Shown one piece after another: positions 1 to 10,383 of a DNA stretch of 64,000 nucleotides (positions are counted from its first letter, which is position 1; each line of letters starts with the position of its first letter). Both the position numbers and the translations under genes were made by a program. The DNA is from Tieghemiomyces parasiticus (lineage: Eukaryota > Kickxellomycota > Dimargaritomycetes > Dimargaritales > Dimargaritaceae), in the NCBI GenBank assembly GCA_027575765.1, contig JANBPT010000030.1:1-64000 (forward strand), in the 5' to 3' direction. The notes under the pieces were generated by a model, which saw only the letters and a list, made by a program, of their open reading frames with translations, had not been told where the DNA came from and did no database searches.

Positions 1-291
1 GATTCCTACCACACTGTACCTTACTATAGAATTTCACTTCGCACTTTCTTTTCGGTACGAATCCCATCTACTTCATATTAGCTCGGCTTCCCCAATCATG
101 TAGTACCCTTCCCTTTCCAGCTATCTAATTATAACCGCGTCGATCAATTCTCACGGCAGCCGCTATAGTGGTACCCTACATATTTCGAGTTTACTTATTG
201 TCTATCATTCCGCCTGTGTAAATAATCACAATGTTCTAAGGGAACATCCCACATGTCGAATTTGAACTTGGTTATAGAGAAAGCTCTAATG

Positions 292-717
292 CTAATAGCC
301 GCGACCAATCTTGTCCTTGAAATAGTTCAATACGGCGTTGGCCGTAGGGTTGGCGTGCATCGGCTCCGCCGTGGCACCAGACTGTTGCGCATGATTGCGC
401 AGTGTAATCCAGTGGCTCGACGTGGGCACCGGGAGCCCACGTCCCTGCTCCAGTCGCCCACCGAAATGGCGCAGGGCGGTATTGACGTGAGGATTGGCAT
501 ATGGCGGCTGCTCTGCCTCGGTGGGAGTGGCGGCGCTAGTTGAGGAGGGATTGGCCTCAGTCTGGCGGTGGTCGATGCCACGAAAGTGGTGGCGTACGGC
601 CGCCCAGCCCCGTCGCTCAGGAATAGTCGATTTCTTCTGGGATTCCGGGTCTTCGTAATTACTGACGCGTGCGGTAGCGACCGTGGCCAGAGCGAGCATC
701 AAGCTGGCGCACTTCAT
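292..717 (-). CDS. Small secreted protein with internal repeat
   Basis: This is a 141-residue ORF with no family that I recognise. Residues 1-17 (MKC, then a Leu/Ala/Val-rich core ending ATA-R) look like a cleavable signal peptide, and no further membrane segment is visible, so secretion is inferred. Two imperfect copies of one motif occupy residues 73-94 and 121-141. Each begins ANP (preceded by Tyr or His), then carries an Asn, an Ala/Val-Leu pair, an aromatic residue before Phe, a basic residue followed by Leu/Ile, and ends GRG. The second copy ends at the stop codon. A weaker partial copy (AVRHHFRG) lies at 40-47. Pro/Thr/Glu-rich linkers separate the units. A TATA-like AAATAAAAGG lies on this strand at 844-835, about 118 bp upstream of the start. 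The second small secreted protein in this window (36134-36307) also begins MKC. A secreted peptide precursor or effector is possible; function is unknown. Confidence 0.6.
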   Translation of the reverse strand: MKCASLMLALATVATARVSNYEDPESQKKSTIPERRGWAAVRHHFRGIDHRQTEANPSSTSAATPTEAEQPPYANPHVNTALRHFGGRLEQGRGLPVPTSSHWITLRNHAQQSGATAEPMHANPTANAVLNYFKDKIGRGY

Positions 718-2699
718 GGTTAGGTATCGTGGTGGAGATTAATGGGCGTAGGGCGGTCAATAATGAAGAGTCAGTTAAGGCAGCCAAAGCTAGGTGTGGT
801 TTCGAAAATGGGGCCAAGAGGGGGAGAGGATGGGCCTTTTATTTGTAAAACTAAAGACGATTGCGACCACGACCGCGGTCAATTATGCTACCAGCGGCAA
901 TACCAGAGCAACATATTGTGGAGGAGAGCAGGCAGAGCGTGCTGATGACGGTCGACCGCCGTGAAGTTTCCTTCCAACCCTTCTATTTTTGTACTACACT
1001 GGTAACGACCGATACGCCTTGGCTGCTTTACGTAGGTAAGTCGCAGGTTCCAAAGCTATGCGATTTCGATAGACTTATAAATCTAGTACGGGTGACGGAG
1101 GGAAGGACATCAGGGCGCGTGTAACGGTACGTATGGAAACGTCGAAAGGTGCGCTCCGTGGGACGTCGGAACGCCGCCGTCTTCTTCCACGAAAACCGAA
1201 GAAACGCGACGCCTCATGACTGACCAGTATCATGAAGGGGGCCCACCCAACGCACCAGTACGGTCCCGAGTCTCTGCCTGACCCGTTCAGTGTCTACCAG
1301 CAACTCGCACTTCGACGTTTGCCTTAACTGTACCATCGGGGCCTGAAAATTGGGGAAGGTTAATTGGCTGTACTGAATGTGGCGGGATCCACAGGCCAAC
1401 TATGCTCGTCCAGGCACCTCGCATGTCATTTCACACACCAACTTACTCCGAAGTCCAGGGGGAGGGGGCCTTAAGGTAGTGCCAGGTTCGGCTCTGCCGG
1501 AAAAATAAAATTCTGCCCACATCAACGGCCTCGATTGGAGCCTTGACATTAGAATGACCGCCACTGAGTGCCCTCTTGACGATAGTGATACCAAAGGAAG
1601 CTTCCAGGGCTCACCGAGCCCAGCTGACTAGGGTATAGCTGGTCTCCGTGGTGGTCACGGTGTCGCATCGGTAGCGACTTTGGTCGACAGCTGCATTGTA
1701 TCGCAGATGTCATACCTTCAACTCCATGTGCCGATACGGCCGAGTTTCCGGCGAATGGAGGCATAGTTACTTCAATTGCCTGCACCGTTATTATAGATAG
1801 GGCTGATTCTAACGTCGGTTAGGTTAAATTTGCAACATCCTGAGAGAACCGCAACCGCTCCCTACTTTCCCACGTGAGCCATTAGCTATACCCCGATATC
1901 TCAATGGTTACTTAATTATCTGGGTGGGTATGCCTATTCAGTTGTGTTGCAGTCGAAAAGGAGCCTCCGTATAACAACTACAGCCGTGCCCTACACTACA
2001 GCCACCATCTTCGCCTCTGGCATGGGTACAGGTCCGGGCCCCACATTAGCCAACGGGCCTGTCAGGTAAGAAGATGAATCAATATTCATTAATCGAATCC
2101 GAACTAGTACTAAACCCATGGAAACAGGGCCTCATCCCCGCTCGCATGGCGCTGAGCAAGACCTACCCGTCCTTCCAAGAAGCCATTATAGGATATTATC
2201 TCCTTTGTCTAGGTACAATAACCAGCGACTAGCCTACAATGCCCCTGGTGACCTACATTGGTATGGATCCAAAAAGATAACCTATTGCTCCCACCCACAG
2301 GCGACAGGGTCAGTCGTGGCCGTCCCTGCCGTCAACCGACATACCCAGAGCGGCTACACCGATACTGCGCGCGGAAATCCCCAGGTGGCCTTGGGCCGAT
2401 TACCGCCTCATTCACTACTCATCCTCTCCTCACGTCTTTCATCTCTGGTTATTATTCAAACCCCGGCAACGTTTGCGGTGGACTTTGACCTGACCTCTCC
2501 CGCCTCCGGTCCGGATTGCCCGCTATCCTCCCCTACTCTACTCTCCAGCCGCTTTTCCCTTCCAATACCTGTCGACTGCCAATTGCCAAGTCTTTAGCAC
2601 TGGCGTGTCTTGGCCCGCTTACATTCCTGCCCGCCCACCATTCCTTCCACTCACACAACCCTCCGTGCCCTTCCTAGGTGACACTGTTATTCTACTGCC
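718..2699. other. Gene-poor stretch, 2.0 kb
   Basis: It lies between the divergent starts of the small secreted protein (minus) and the Ark1/AAK1-type kinase (plus), so it should hold both promoters. Open frames at 1214-1399, 1549-1785 and 2118-2597 have irregular composition and no recognisable domain, and are probably chance. A GTAAGT at about 1036 has no convincing exon in front of it. The last 300 bp before 2700 are pyrimidine-rich on the plus strand, as is common before fungal start sites. Confidence 0.4.
835..844 (-). promoter_or_regulatory. TATA-like element upstream of the secreted protein gene
   Basis: Read on the minus strand this is AAATAAAAGG, about 118 bp 5' of the start codon at 717. 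It is a plausible core promoter element by position only. Confidence 0.3.
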
Positions 2700-5015
2700 A
2701 TGGACCTGTCTGGCCACCAGGGCCTCCAAGACGAGAGCGAGGACCTCGCGCTGGGTATCCTGCCACCGGGCACGACCCAGACGGTGGGTCAGCACGAAGT
2801 AGTCATCCTGGATCACCTTGGTCAGGGCGGCAAGTCACACATCTACAAGGTCTCCCTTGGCGTGGACGGACCCCCAGCAGTCCTCAAGCGTATTGCGGTG
2901 GCCGACCGGGCGGCCTTGGAAGACGCCCAGCGAGAGTGCCGTATCCACCAGCAGCTGACCGGCCACACCAATATCCTGCCATTTCTGGCCTCGGCGGTCG
3001 CCCCGCTCGCCAACGACATGGGGTTTGAAGTATTCATCCTGACTGAATTTTGTTCCACGGGTAATCTGGTCGAACTGCTCAATCGCCGGCTCAAGCGGCG
3101 CCTGGAGGAGCGCGAAATCTTGCGTATTTACAAGCAGGTCTGCCTCGCGGTGGCACACATGCATTACCAGGATCCGCCAATCCTCCACCGGGACCTTAAG
3201 GTGGAGAATATCTTGATCGCCAATGACCTCAGTCGGTTTCTCCTTAGTGATTTTGGGTCATGCACCACGGAACAGGTCCGCGCCGGCGCGACCCTGACCG
3301 GCCGGGATGTGGCCCGCTATGAGGACGACATCCACGCTAACACAACGTTGGAGTATCGCGCCCCGGAACTCATCGACCTGTACCTGCGCTATGGGCTCAC
3401 GGAGAAGATGGATATTTGGGCCATCGGCGTGCTCTTGTACAAGCTGTGCTACCTCGTCACCCCGTTTGAGGAGGCCGGTGAACTGGCCATCCTCAACGTC
3501 CAGTACACTCTGCCGGCCTCGCCGGTCTACACCGAAGATCTTAAACACCTCATCCGCTGGACTTTGCAAGAGGATCCGGCCCGCCGGCCCACCATTTACC
3601 AGCTGACCGCTAAAGTTTGCGCACTCTGTGGAGACCCCTGCCCCATCAAGGATATCTATCTCCAACGACCGACCCACACTGATGTGGCCCCGCCAGCCGG
3701 CCCGAAATCGCGGCCGACTTCTACAGCCTTCGCCGCCCCGCCCGCCCGCCTCCACCCGGCACCCCAGGCCGAGGTAAACCATAACCCGTTCTTTAGCCTT
3801 GGCGCCCCCGGTATCCCCACGGTCGGCTCCACAGACCACTTCATGGCCGCCGCCCAGGGGTCAGACGATACCCGGGATATCTTCGCCACGGAATTCACCC
3901 CACAGGACCTCGAAGCCGCCTCCAAGCCCATGCGGCGCGGCCGTCCCACTCGCGGGGCCAGCGGTAAGGCCCCCACAGCGGTAACGCCTCCCGGGGCGCC
4001 GTTGTTCACCGTATCCGCGGCAGCCCCGCCCCTACCTTCACCCAGGCAGCCGGCGGTCACTAAGCGCAGTGGTCCGATTGAAGTCCTCGCCACCGATCCG
4101 AAAACCCCCGGCAGTAGCACCGCCGCTACCAATCTGGCGGGTCCCTTCGCCGAACTGTCCGTATCAGACCGTAAGGGGCAGCCTACCTCTAGTACTTCTA
4201 GCCCCTTTGATCCCGTGTTGAACGGACGGGATGGTCTTGCCGTGGCAACTCTCGAACAAAAGTGGCCATCCCCTACCACCTCATCGTTCCCCTTGGCGGA
4301 CGCGACTAACCGGTCCGCGCCTTGGCCCGCAGCTCCAACTTCCGGTCATTTAAATTTCGCGGCCTTTGAGGACGCCTTCGCGCCGCCCAACTCTCAACCA
4401 TCCGCAATGCAGCCATCCCCTACCGAGCCGGGCGATAGGGCCACACCGGCCCTGATCTCCCCACCTATGGCCACCACGTCGGGCCTGGTTGTATCACCAA
4501 CCAATCCTTTCCGCGCCTCACTGATCGGTTCCCAGCTGTCCCCGCAACCCTCTCTCCTTCCGTCCCCCTCTTCTGTCCGTACCACCGGCTCTGCACCGTC
4601 CGTACCGGTTTATCCCATGTCCACCACCAAGTCACCCTTTTCCACCGTTAGTCCTGGCGCGCGCAGTGGTCGACCCACGCCGCCGCCGGTCCCCCAGTCG
4701 CGCCGGGGCTCTATGACGGCTGCCAACGCCACTATTCCTCCACTTAACAAGGCCAAGAGTATGCCCGAACGGATGGTGGATCTAGGGCCTGCGTCGCGCC
4801 GTTCGGCCCCACCCACTCCCCCAGTCCCTGCCCTCCCTTCAACGATGATGGCTACCAGAGGTCCTGTGCCTCCGCCTATCCCGCCTAAACGGCTCCCTCC
4901 CCCGCCGCCACCGATTCGGGGTCGACCGCCGCCACCGCCCCCTCCGTCGCGGCCGAGCTACCATTCATCAAGTGCGATACCCCCCGTGCTCCCGCCACGA
5001 GCGCGCCAAGTGTAG
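2700..5015 (+). CDS. Ark1/Prk1/AAK1 (NAK) family Ser/Thr protein kinase
   Basis: A single-exon gene of 771 residues. Residues about 30-320 form a protein kinase domain: glycine-rich loop LGQGGKSH (40-47), catalytic lysine K63, HRDLKVEN with D165, DFG at 184-186 and APE at 221-223. The stretch around YRAPELIDLY followed by DIWAIGVLLYKLCY is characteristic of the Numb-associated/actin-regulating kinase family. Members phosphorylate endocytic adaptors and actin-patch proteins at the plasma membrane. The long tail (about 330-771) is low-complexity, rich in Ser, Thr and Pro, with two NPF tripeptides (expected EH-domain ligands) and several proline runs near the C-terminus, fitting SH3-containing endocytic partners. 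The start ATG has a good context (TGCCATGG). It converges on the EI24 gene with 327 bp between stops. Family assignment is secure; which of Ark1, Prk1, AAK1 or BIKE it corresponds to is not resolved. Confidence 0.93.
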   Translation: MDLSGHQGLQDESEDLALGILPPGTTQTVGQHEVVILDHLGQGGKSHIYKVSLGVDGPPAVLKRIAVADRAALEDAQRECRIHQQLTGHTNILPFLASAVAPLANDMGFEVFILTEFCSTGNLVELLNRRLKRRLEEREILRIYKQVCLAVAHMHYQDPPILHRDLKVENILIANDLSRFLLSDFGSCTTEQVRAGATLTGRDVARYEDDIHANTTLEYRAPELIDLYLRYGLTEKMDIWAIGVLLYKLCYLVTPFEEAGELAILNVQYTLPASPVYTEDLKHLIRWTLQEDPARRPTIYQLTAKVCALCGDPCPIKDIYLQRPTHTDVAPPAGPKSRPTSTAFAAPPARLHPAPQAEVNHNPFFSLGAPGIPTVGSTDHFMAAAQGSDDTRDIFATEFTPQDLEAASKPMRRGRPTRGASGKAPTAVTPPGAPLFTVSAAAPPLPSPRQPAVTKRSGPIEVLATDPKTPGSSTAATNLAGPFAELSVSDRKGQPTSSTSSPFDPVLNGRDGLAVATLEQKWPSPTTSSFPLADATNRSAPWPAAPTSGHLNFAAFEDAFAPPNSQPSAMQPSPTEPGDRATPALISPPMATTSGLVVSPTNPFRASLIGSQLSPQPSLLPSPSSVRTTGSAPSVPVYPMSTTKSPFSTVSPGARSGRPTPPPVPQSRRGSMTAANATIPPLNKAKSMPERMVDLGPASRRSAPPTPPVPALPSTMMATRGPVPPPIPPKRLPPPPPPIRGRPPPPPPPSRPSYHSSSAIPPVLPPRARQV

Positions 5016-5342
5016 TTACGACCCGATGGAGTCAACGGTCTAAATTTATCTAACCTGAACTCTCTCTCCCCTTTGATTCCAGCGGTTCTTTGACCCTGCT
5101 GAACAGTCGCTCCATCGGTATTTCCTTGGTTAGGGCCAGTATACTCCGCTCTCATATTTACCCGCGACAAAGGCAGACCGTTCCAAATAATAGCTCACAT
5201 ACACCCAGTATGACTTGACTCGGTAAAGCATTATGCAAGGCGTGTGAAGACCGCTAGATTACTAAGATGTACATGAATGGTTAGAGGTGGAGATGGGCTC
5301 GGGTGTACCCGTAGAGGACAAAATATTATGGTCGGACAGGGT
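5016..5342. other. Convergent intergenic spacer
   Basis: A spacer of 327 bp between two facing stop codons. No coding or structural signal was seen. It should contain the 3' ends of both neighbouring transcripts. Confidence 0.5.
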
Positions 5343-6533
5343 TTACGACTGCGGCCGGTACTGGTAGCGCCGGAACTGGTTGAGGAGGAGGGCGTTGATG
5401 TTCTTGGATAACGCAAAGATGGGGAGGCGGGTGGGCACGTTGCGGAGCCTGGGAGCCGGGTCAGACCGGCGCGGCAGGGGCTGAGCGATATTAGCCATGA
5501 TGATGTACATAGGGAAGAGGAAGGCGAAGATGCCGGCGCTGACGAAGAGTGGGGAGAAGAAGGTGCAGAGGGTGCAAGGAAGACCAAACCCTAAAAAGTA
5601 GGCCCACCGACTCTCGAGGTAGTCCAGCCGTTTCTCAAACGACCAATTCTTATTGATCCACTGGTATTCGAAGCAGTAGAAGGCGTAGATCCAGCAAAAG
5701 TAGATGAAGGAGCCCAGGGGCCCGACGTAGGGGACCAGGTAGATGAGGCTCGCCCACACGACGTACGTGAAGAAGAGTAGGATGCGGTAAATTTCGCTGG
5801 CGATATTCTGCAGCATCCCTGAGTAAGTCAGCGGGGCCCGCGAGGGCTCGCCGCCGCGCATGGTGTAGACCCGATCGGCGATCTCTTGGTACCAGATGGC
5901 GTTCAGCAGAAAGCTGAAGCAGTAGACTGGATAGAGCCAGAAGGCGTTGTAGGCGAAGGTGATGAGGTAGTAAAGGACCTCGACGGCCAGCGGGGTGGTC
6001 GCGGTGGAGGCCGTGCCTAACCTCCCGGCCGATCCCGCAGCTCCCAGGGCGGCCTGGGTCCACCCTGTAATGACAAAGGCCATGTGACTCAGGAGGTCGT
6101 TGAGCCGGAGGATGACAATATTGTAAAACACGATGCTACCGAGGAACAGGATACCGTTCAGCACCACGCACTTGAGAACTCGTTGCTGGATGGTCCTTGA
6201 CCCGTATACCACAATCAAACAGGTGGGCCATGCTGAGGCATCCTTTACCCCGGCCCAGACGCACCAAAGTTGGTGGCGGAGGAAGGGGCGGAGTCCGCGT
6301 TGGGACGGGGAGCTGGACCGGGCGGACTTGGCAGGCACCGGAAGGGAGGCTGGGCGACGGGTGGGCCGTGGCTCTCGGGGATGGGTATCCGGTTGCTGCT
6401 GCTGCTGGCAATATTCATGGTACGCTTGGACAGCCCGGTCAACCTCAGACGAGCTGGTGGATGGCGGGCCCGGGAGCCGGGATTCCAGCGGATTGGAGTA
6501 GGCAGGGCCCCGGGGCCTGCGTGGTACGGACAT
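5343..6533 (-). CDS. EI24: EI24 (etoposide-induced 2.4) family ER membrane protein
   Basis: A single-exon ORF of 396 residues, slightly longer than the usual 340 or so because of a Pro/Ser/Gln-rich N-terminal cytosolic extension (about 1-85, with a run of five Gln). The rest carries at least six hydrophobic helices. The signature of the family is clear near the C-terminus, where an aromatic segment (residues INKNWSFEKRLDYLESRW) precedes a Gly/Cys/Phe-rich helix. EI24 proteins sit in the ER membrane and act in autophagy and ER-mitochondria contacts in animals; the exact biochemical activity is unsettled. It converges with the kinase gene and diverges from RFWD3, sharing a promoter region of about 1 kb. 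The start codon at 6533 has the context AGCATGTCC and is the first Met of the frame. Confidence 0.9.
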   Translation of the reverse strand: MSVPRRPRGPAYSNPLESRLPGPPSTSSSEVDRAVQAYHEYCQQQQQPDTHPREPRPTRRPASLPVPAKSARSSSPSQRGLRPFLRHQLWCVWAGVKDASAWPTCLIVVYGSRTIQQRVLKCVVLNGILFLGSIVFYNIVILRLNDLLSHMAFVITGWTQAALGAAGSAGRLGTASTATTPLAVEVLYYLITFAYNAFWLYPVYCFSFLLNAIWYQEIADRVYTMRGGEPSRAPLTYSGMLQNIASEIYRILLFFTYVVWASLIYLVPYVGPLGSFIYFCWIYAFYCFEYQWINKNWSFEKRLDYLESRWAYFLGFGLPCTLCTFFSPLFVSAGIFAFLFPMYIIMANIAQPLPRRSDPAPRLRNVPTRLPIFALSKNINALLLNQFRRYQYRPQS

Positions 6534-7596
6534 GCTGAAGGGGAATCTCGTGGGCTATCAAGGTTGGTGCTACAGGTCCGGCCGGGCAGCAGCGCGCAGT
6601 AGGTAAGGGATGGGGCTGGTTGGAGCGCAGGAGGCGTGCTGCCCGAGCTCAACGGCGAGTCAGGACTGAGGTTGGGGTGATAGAAGGAAGATGGGGTTTC
6701 ACGGATTTAAGCGTCGGGTAGTCGCTGGCGTGACCTATTCAAATGAGCCAAGGGAAGTTAGAGATAAGCCCGGGATAGGCGAGGGATAGGCGAGGGAGTC
6801 TAGGAGGCTAAATCTCCAACGTCCAGGAACCGTGCTAAGTTTTGGGGCCCCGCAGTCCCACCATAAGTGGCCCCCTTGGTGCTGGGCGATAGGGACGGGG
6901 GATGGATGCGGGGGGAGGAGGGCTTGGGGGGCAGTGACGGCTCACGCGACCCCGCGGCGGACCCTGAACCAGAGGGATGCGTACGAGCGTCGGATATCGG
7001 GTGTACCTAATGACGATGGACTGGCGAAGGTGGTCTATGTTAGTGGCGCCCCAGGGTGGGAGTGGTGGGGGTCAGCACCCCAGCTAACAAACCTGCCTGG
7101 TTCTGCGGAGCAGTCAGTTTGTGCCTAAAGACCCCGTCTCATACTAGAAAAGATAGGCCGATGGCCGGAACTCTGCGTAATGCCCGTGGACGTCTATCGG
7201 CACCACCAGCCTACAATCTTTAATTCCCCCCTCCCCCCAGAGGTCTGGAGAGTACGCAAACGCCGGTCCGGAGGGGTTTTCTTGGCACCTCTCAAAGCAA
7301 TGGTCTTCACACCAGGCTGTGCAATGCACCTGTGGCGGAAAGAGACTTGCAAGAGGGTGGCGCAGAGTTGGGTCGTGGTCGGCAGCTGCCGCAGCGCACA
7401 CCGGCTTTCCGTTCGCATTCACCGAAGATTGCAGGCCTCCCATTTTAACTACTAGCACGCTCGGCCCACTACCAGCCTGCGCTCTGCCTCCTCCCTGGCA
7501 CTGGCTTGCCGCTGATCCCTACGCCATCGACGACCCCCGTTATTCCGCCTTATATTCCTGGTGATTTCACCCCTCCCCCGTGACTTTGGGGCCGCC
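6534..7596. promoter_or_regulatory. Divergent promoter region, EI24 / RFWD3
   Basis: About 1.06 kb between two divergent starts. It contains a short tandem duplication of a GGGATAGGCGA unit at about 6771-6796. ORFs running through it are shadows without domain content. No TATA box was recognised. Confidence 0.4.
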
Positions 7597-10164
7597 ATGA
7601 GCGACCAACCAAGGGCCTCGTCGGAAGAGGCGGTCCAGCCCATTGAAATTATAACCGAACTACCGGCCCCGGGTTTGGATTCAGAGTCGTTAGAGGCCAC
7701 ACCACCATTAAGCAGCGAGACGCACCTTCCTCCACCCGACACCCTGTTCCAGCCGTTTGCAGACATACCCCGTGTCCTGCGCACTGACGCTGAAGCCGAT
7801 ACCCTGCCCGACACCCCCACCCGAGGTCGCCCGCTAGCCTTTCCCCGCTCGCCCAGTCGGTTACTGCGGTCTCCGTCCGCTCCCATAGCCCGCAATGTGG
7901 AACGCTTTTTTGACCGGCACCAGAGCCACCGCTCCCACCGTCTCGCGCGAACGGCCTACTCAGAGATAATCGATTCGGACGACGACGATACGGCTAGCGA
8001 GGTGATTGTGATCGCCGACGGCCACACTACCACTTTGTTACCACCCCCACCACCCTTGCCACCATCGCTACGGGCCAGTTCGTCGACGTCCGTGACGCCT
8101 GTCACGGCACAAGGCACCTCGGCCCGGCCCGTCTTCTCCCCGGAGAATTCCCAAGACGATTTCCGAGTGATCCCCAAGCGGCCCCGGTTGCTACCCAAAC
8201 GGGCCAGTCCGCCGGGTGCCGACCAGCTATTTGGGGTGGACCCGGGGGGCGACGACGACGCGGAGGACAGTGGGGAATCCAAGGCCACAGAATGTTGCAT
8301 ATGTTGCGAACCCCTCACCACCGCAGGTCTGCACCGCGTGGTCTCCCTGCGCTGCGGTCACCTCTTCGGCCACAGCTGTATCCTCCAGTGGCTGAACGCC
8401 GGCGGGCCGAACCGAGCGAGTGCAGCCCAAAGGTTCTGTCCGACGTGCAAGCAACCAGCCACCCGCCACCACATCCATCCAATCTACACCCGCCGTATCC
8501 TCGTGACCGATAATGCCGAGGTCGAAGCCCTGAAGTGTCGCAATCGGGAGTTGGAAAGCACCTTGCGGAAAATTGAGACCGAGAAGACCCGAATCGCCCT
8601 GGCGGCGCGCATGCTGCAGGGTGAGCATGCTGAACTGGCGCGAAAGTTTGACGAACTGCAATGGGCCCACGACGAACTAGCGCGGACTCTATCGGAACGA
8701 CCCGAAGTAGCGGGAGGCGTGGCACCGCGGCCCAAACCGACCAAATTTACCTGGAAAGCCACCGTCACGGTAGCCAGCAATGTAAGTGCTCAAGCAGAGA
8801 TCCATCCCTTCCTAACGTTGTGGCATTGCTTCCCGTCAAGTTCAGGGGACACAGGAAGGAAAAATAATAATAATACCCTAACCTATTCATTGGATTTTGC
8901 TACGGATATGCTGCGACCATATCCCACCGCTTTGTGAAACCGTGGGTAGAACACCGCCTGTCGGGTCTTGGCCTACGACGCGTTCGACCACAGCATCTTG
9001 GTCAGCGTCCCAAAGGCCCAGCTCGCTTTTTCGTCGCAGGGTGCGTCCCATTCGCCCGGTGTCACCTCGAGTGGCCGACAGGTAGGCAGTCCCTTCCCAT
9101 TCGGCCTGGTGCGTATTTCACTTGATGACCCAAGCCAGCGCGAGTATATTGGCATGCATGCCCGGGCTCTCCGGGATGCAGCCGTATGCCCCGTCGATGG
9201 CGCACACGTCTTGACCACCGCTTTAGATCGAACGGCCAAGGTGGTCTCGCTACGTTTACGCGCGGTCGTACAGAGCTTCCCGCTCGAGGCCCCCGGCTGG
9301 TCCTGCGCCTGGCACCCACTACAGCCCGCCCGGTTTGTTGTCGGCTTGGCCAACGGTGCCGTTCAACTGTTTGATATCCGCGACCCGCCCAACACCCCCA
9401 GTCTACCCCTTGGCGGCCGTCACCGCTGTCGGACTCCTGTACACTCACTCGTGTACGCGTGTCATAAACCATTTGACGGTATTCCTCTGCTCATTGTGGG
9501 TAGCAGCACTGTTGTCTACCTCATCGCCCTGACATTACCCGACGCCCGTGATACTAATACTGACCTTGCCGCGTACGCTGATGATGGCCCAGCATGGTAT
9601 AGTATAAATTCACCGCCCGGATTCGACTGCTACTGTGCCCGTTACGATCAGGCCTCATCGACCCTCCTGCTGTCGTACCGTCGGATGCAACACCAAGCTC
9701 TGGCTCACCATGCATTCCGGGTGACCATCACTGATACTGCCGCCAATAACACAGCGGATGCGGCCGAGAATGGTCAGGACCAAACCATTGATATAGCCCC
9801 GAGGGTGTCGGAGGTGAAACCAGCTGAATCCCCAAGTCCGCACTATACCGTACGGTGCGAACCCCTCCATACTATTGAGTATTCGGGCACCCAAACCGCC
9901 CTCGTGCGCACCGCCATTTTTACCGTCGACCCGGTCTCCGATGTGCCCACGTGCTTCGCTGCCGCAGGGGACCCCGCCACGGCTGAGGTGAAAATGTGGG
10001 GGTTGCACCCGGACACGTTGCACCGTTCAGATGCCGTCCCCGATCGCTCTCTGAGTGAGGCGAAGGTTGACGTGGTAGACGTTCATTACTGTTACAACCA
10101 TAGCAGCCCGGCCGTCCTGGCCACACTCTCTGGCACGCAAGTGAATCTCTACCGAGTGACCTGA
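7597..10164 (+). CDS. RFWD3: RFWD3-like RING/WD40 E3 ubiquitin ligase
   Basis: Two exons, 7597-8781 and 8950-10164, join in phase 0 to give about 799 residues (human RFWD3 is about 774). The intron starts GTAAGT and ends GTAG. The chosen start has a strong context (GCCGCCATGA); the frame runs upstream only to a GTG. Residues 1-225 are disordered. A RING finger starts at C234/C237, continues through a CGH-x5-C core and ends CPTC near 290. A coiled coil follows (about 310-370). Exon 2 encodes the WD40-like C-terminal half: CRVLAYD at the splice joint, then the LDRTAKVVSL, WSCAWH and GLANGAVQLFDIRD segments typical of RFWD3. RFWD3 ubiquitinates RPA and RAD51 at stalled forks in animals. The 3' end converges on CDC23, 219 bp away. 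Assignment is strong because domain order and local motifs agree across both exons. Confidence 0.92.
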
Positions 10165-10383
10165 AACGATGGTGTACTCGCTGCCGGACGTAGTCCTGGC
10201 CGATACTACTTGATAATTCCCAAGTCCCGACCAGCTTTCTATTGTAAACTCACTTCTTCTTTTTTTACTCTTACTACGGAACCCCCACTCCGGTCGTCAA
10301 GCTGATGTGCAATGGATTACGGTTATTGGTAATAGTCGTTTGATCTTCCCGTATGAAGGGCGCCGCGGGCCAAACGAGCTTGG

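Noticed and set aside
2118..2597. 159-residue plus-strand ORF before the kinase gene
   Set aside because: Its composition reflects the pyrimidine-rich leader, and no domain is visible.
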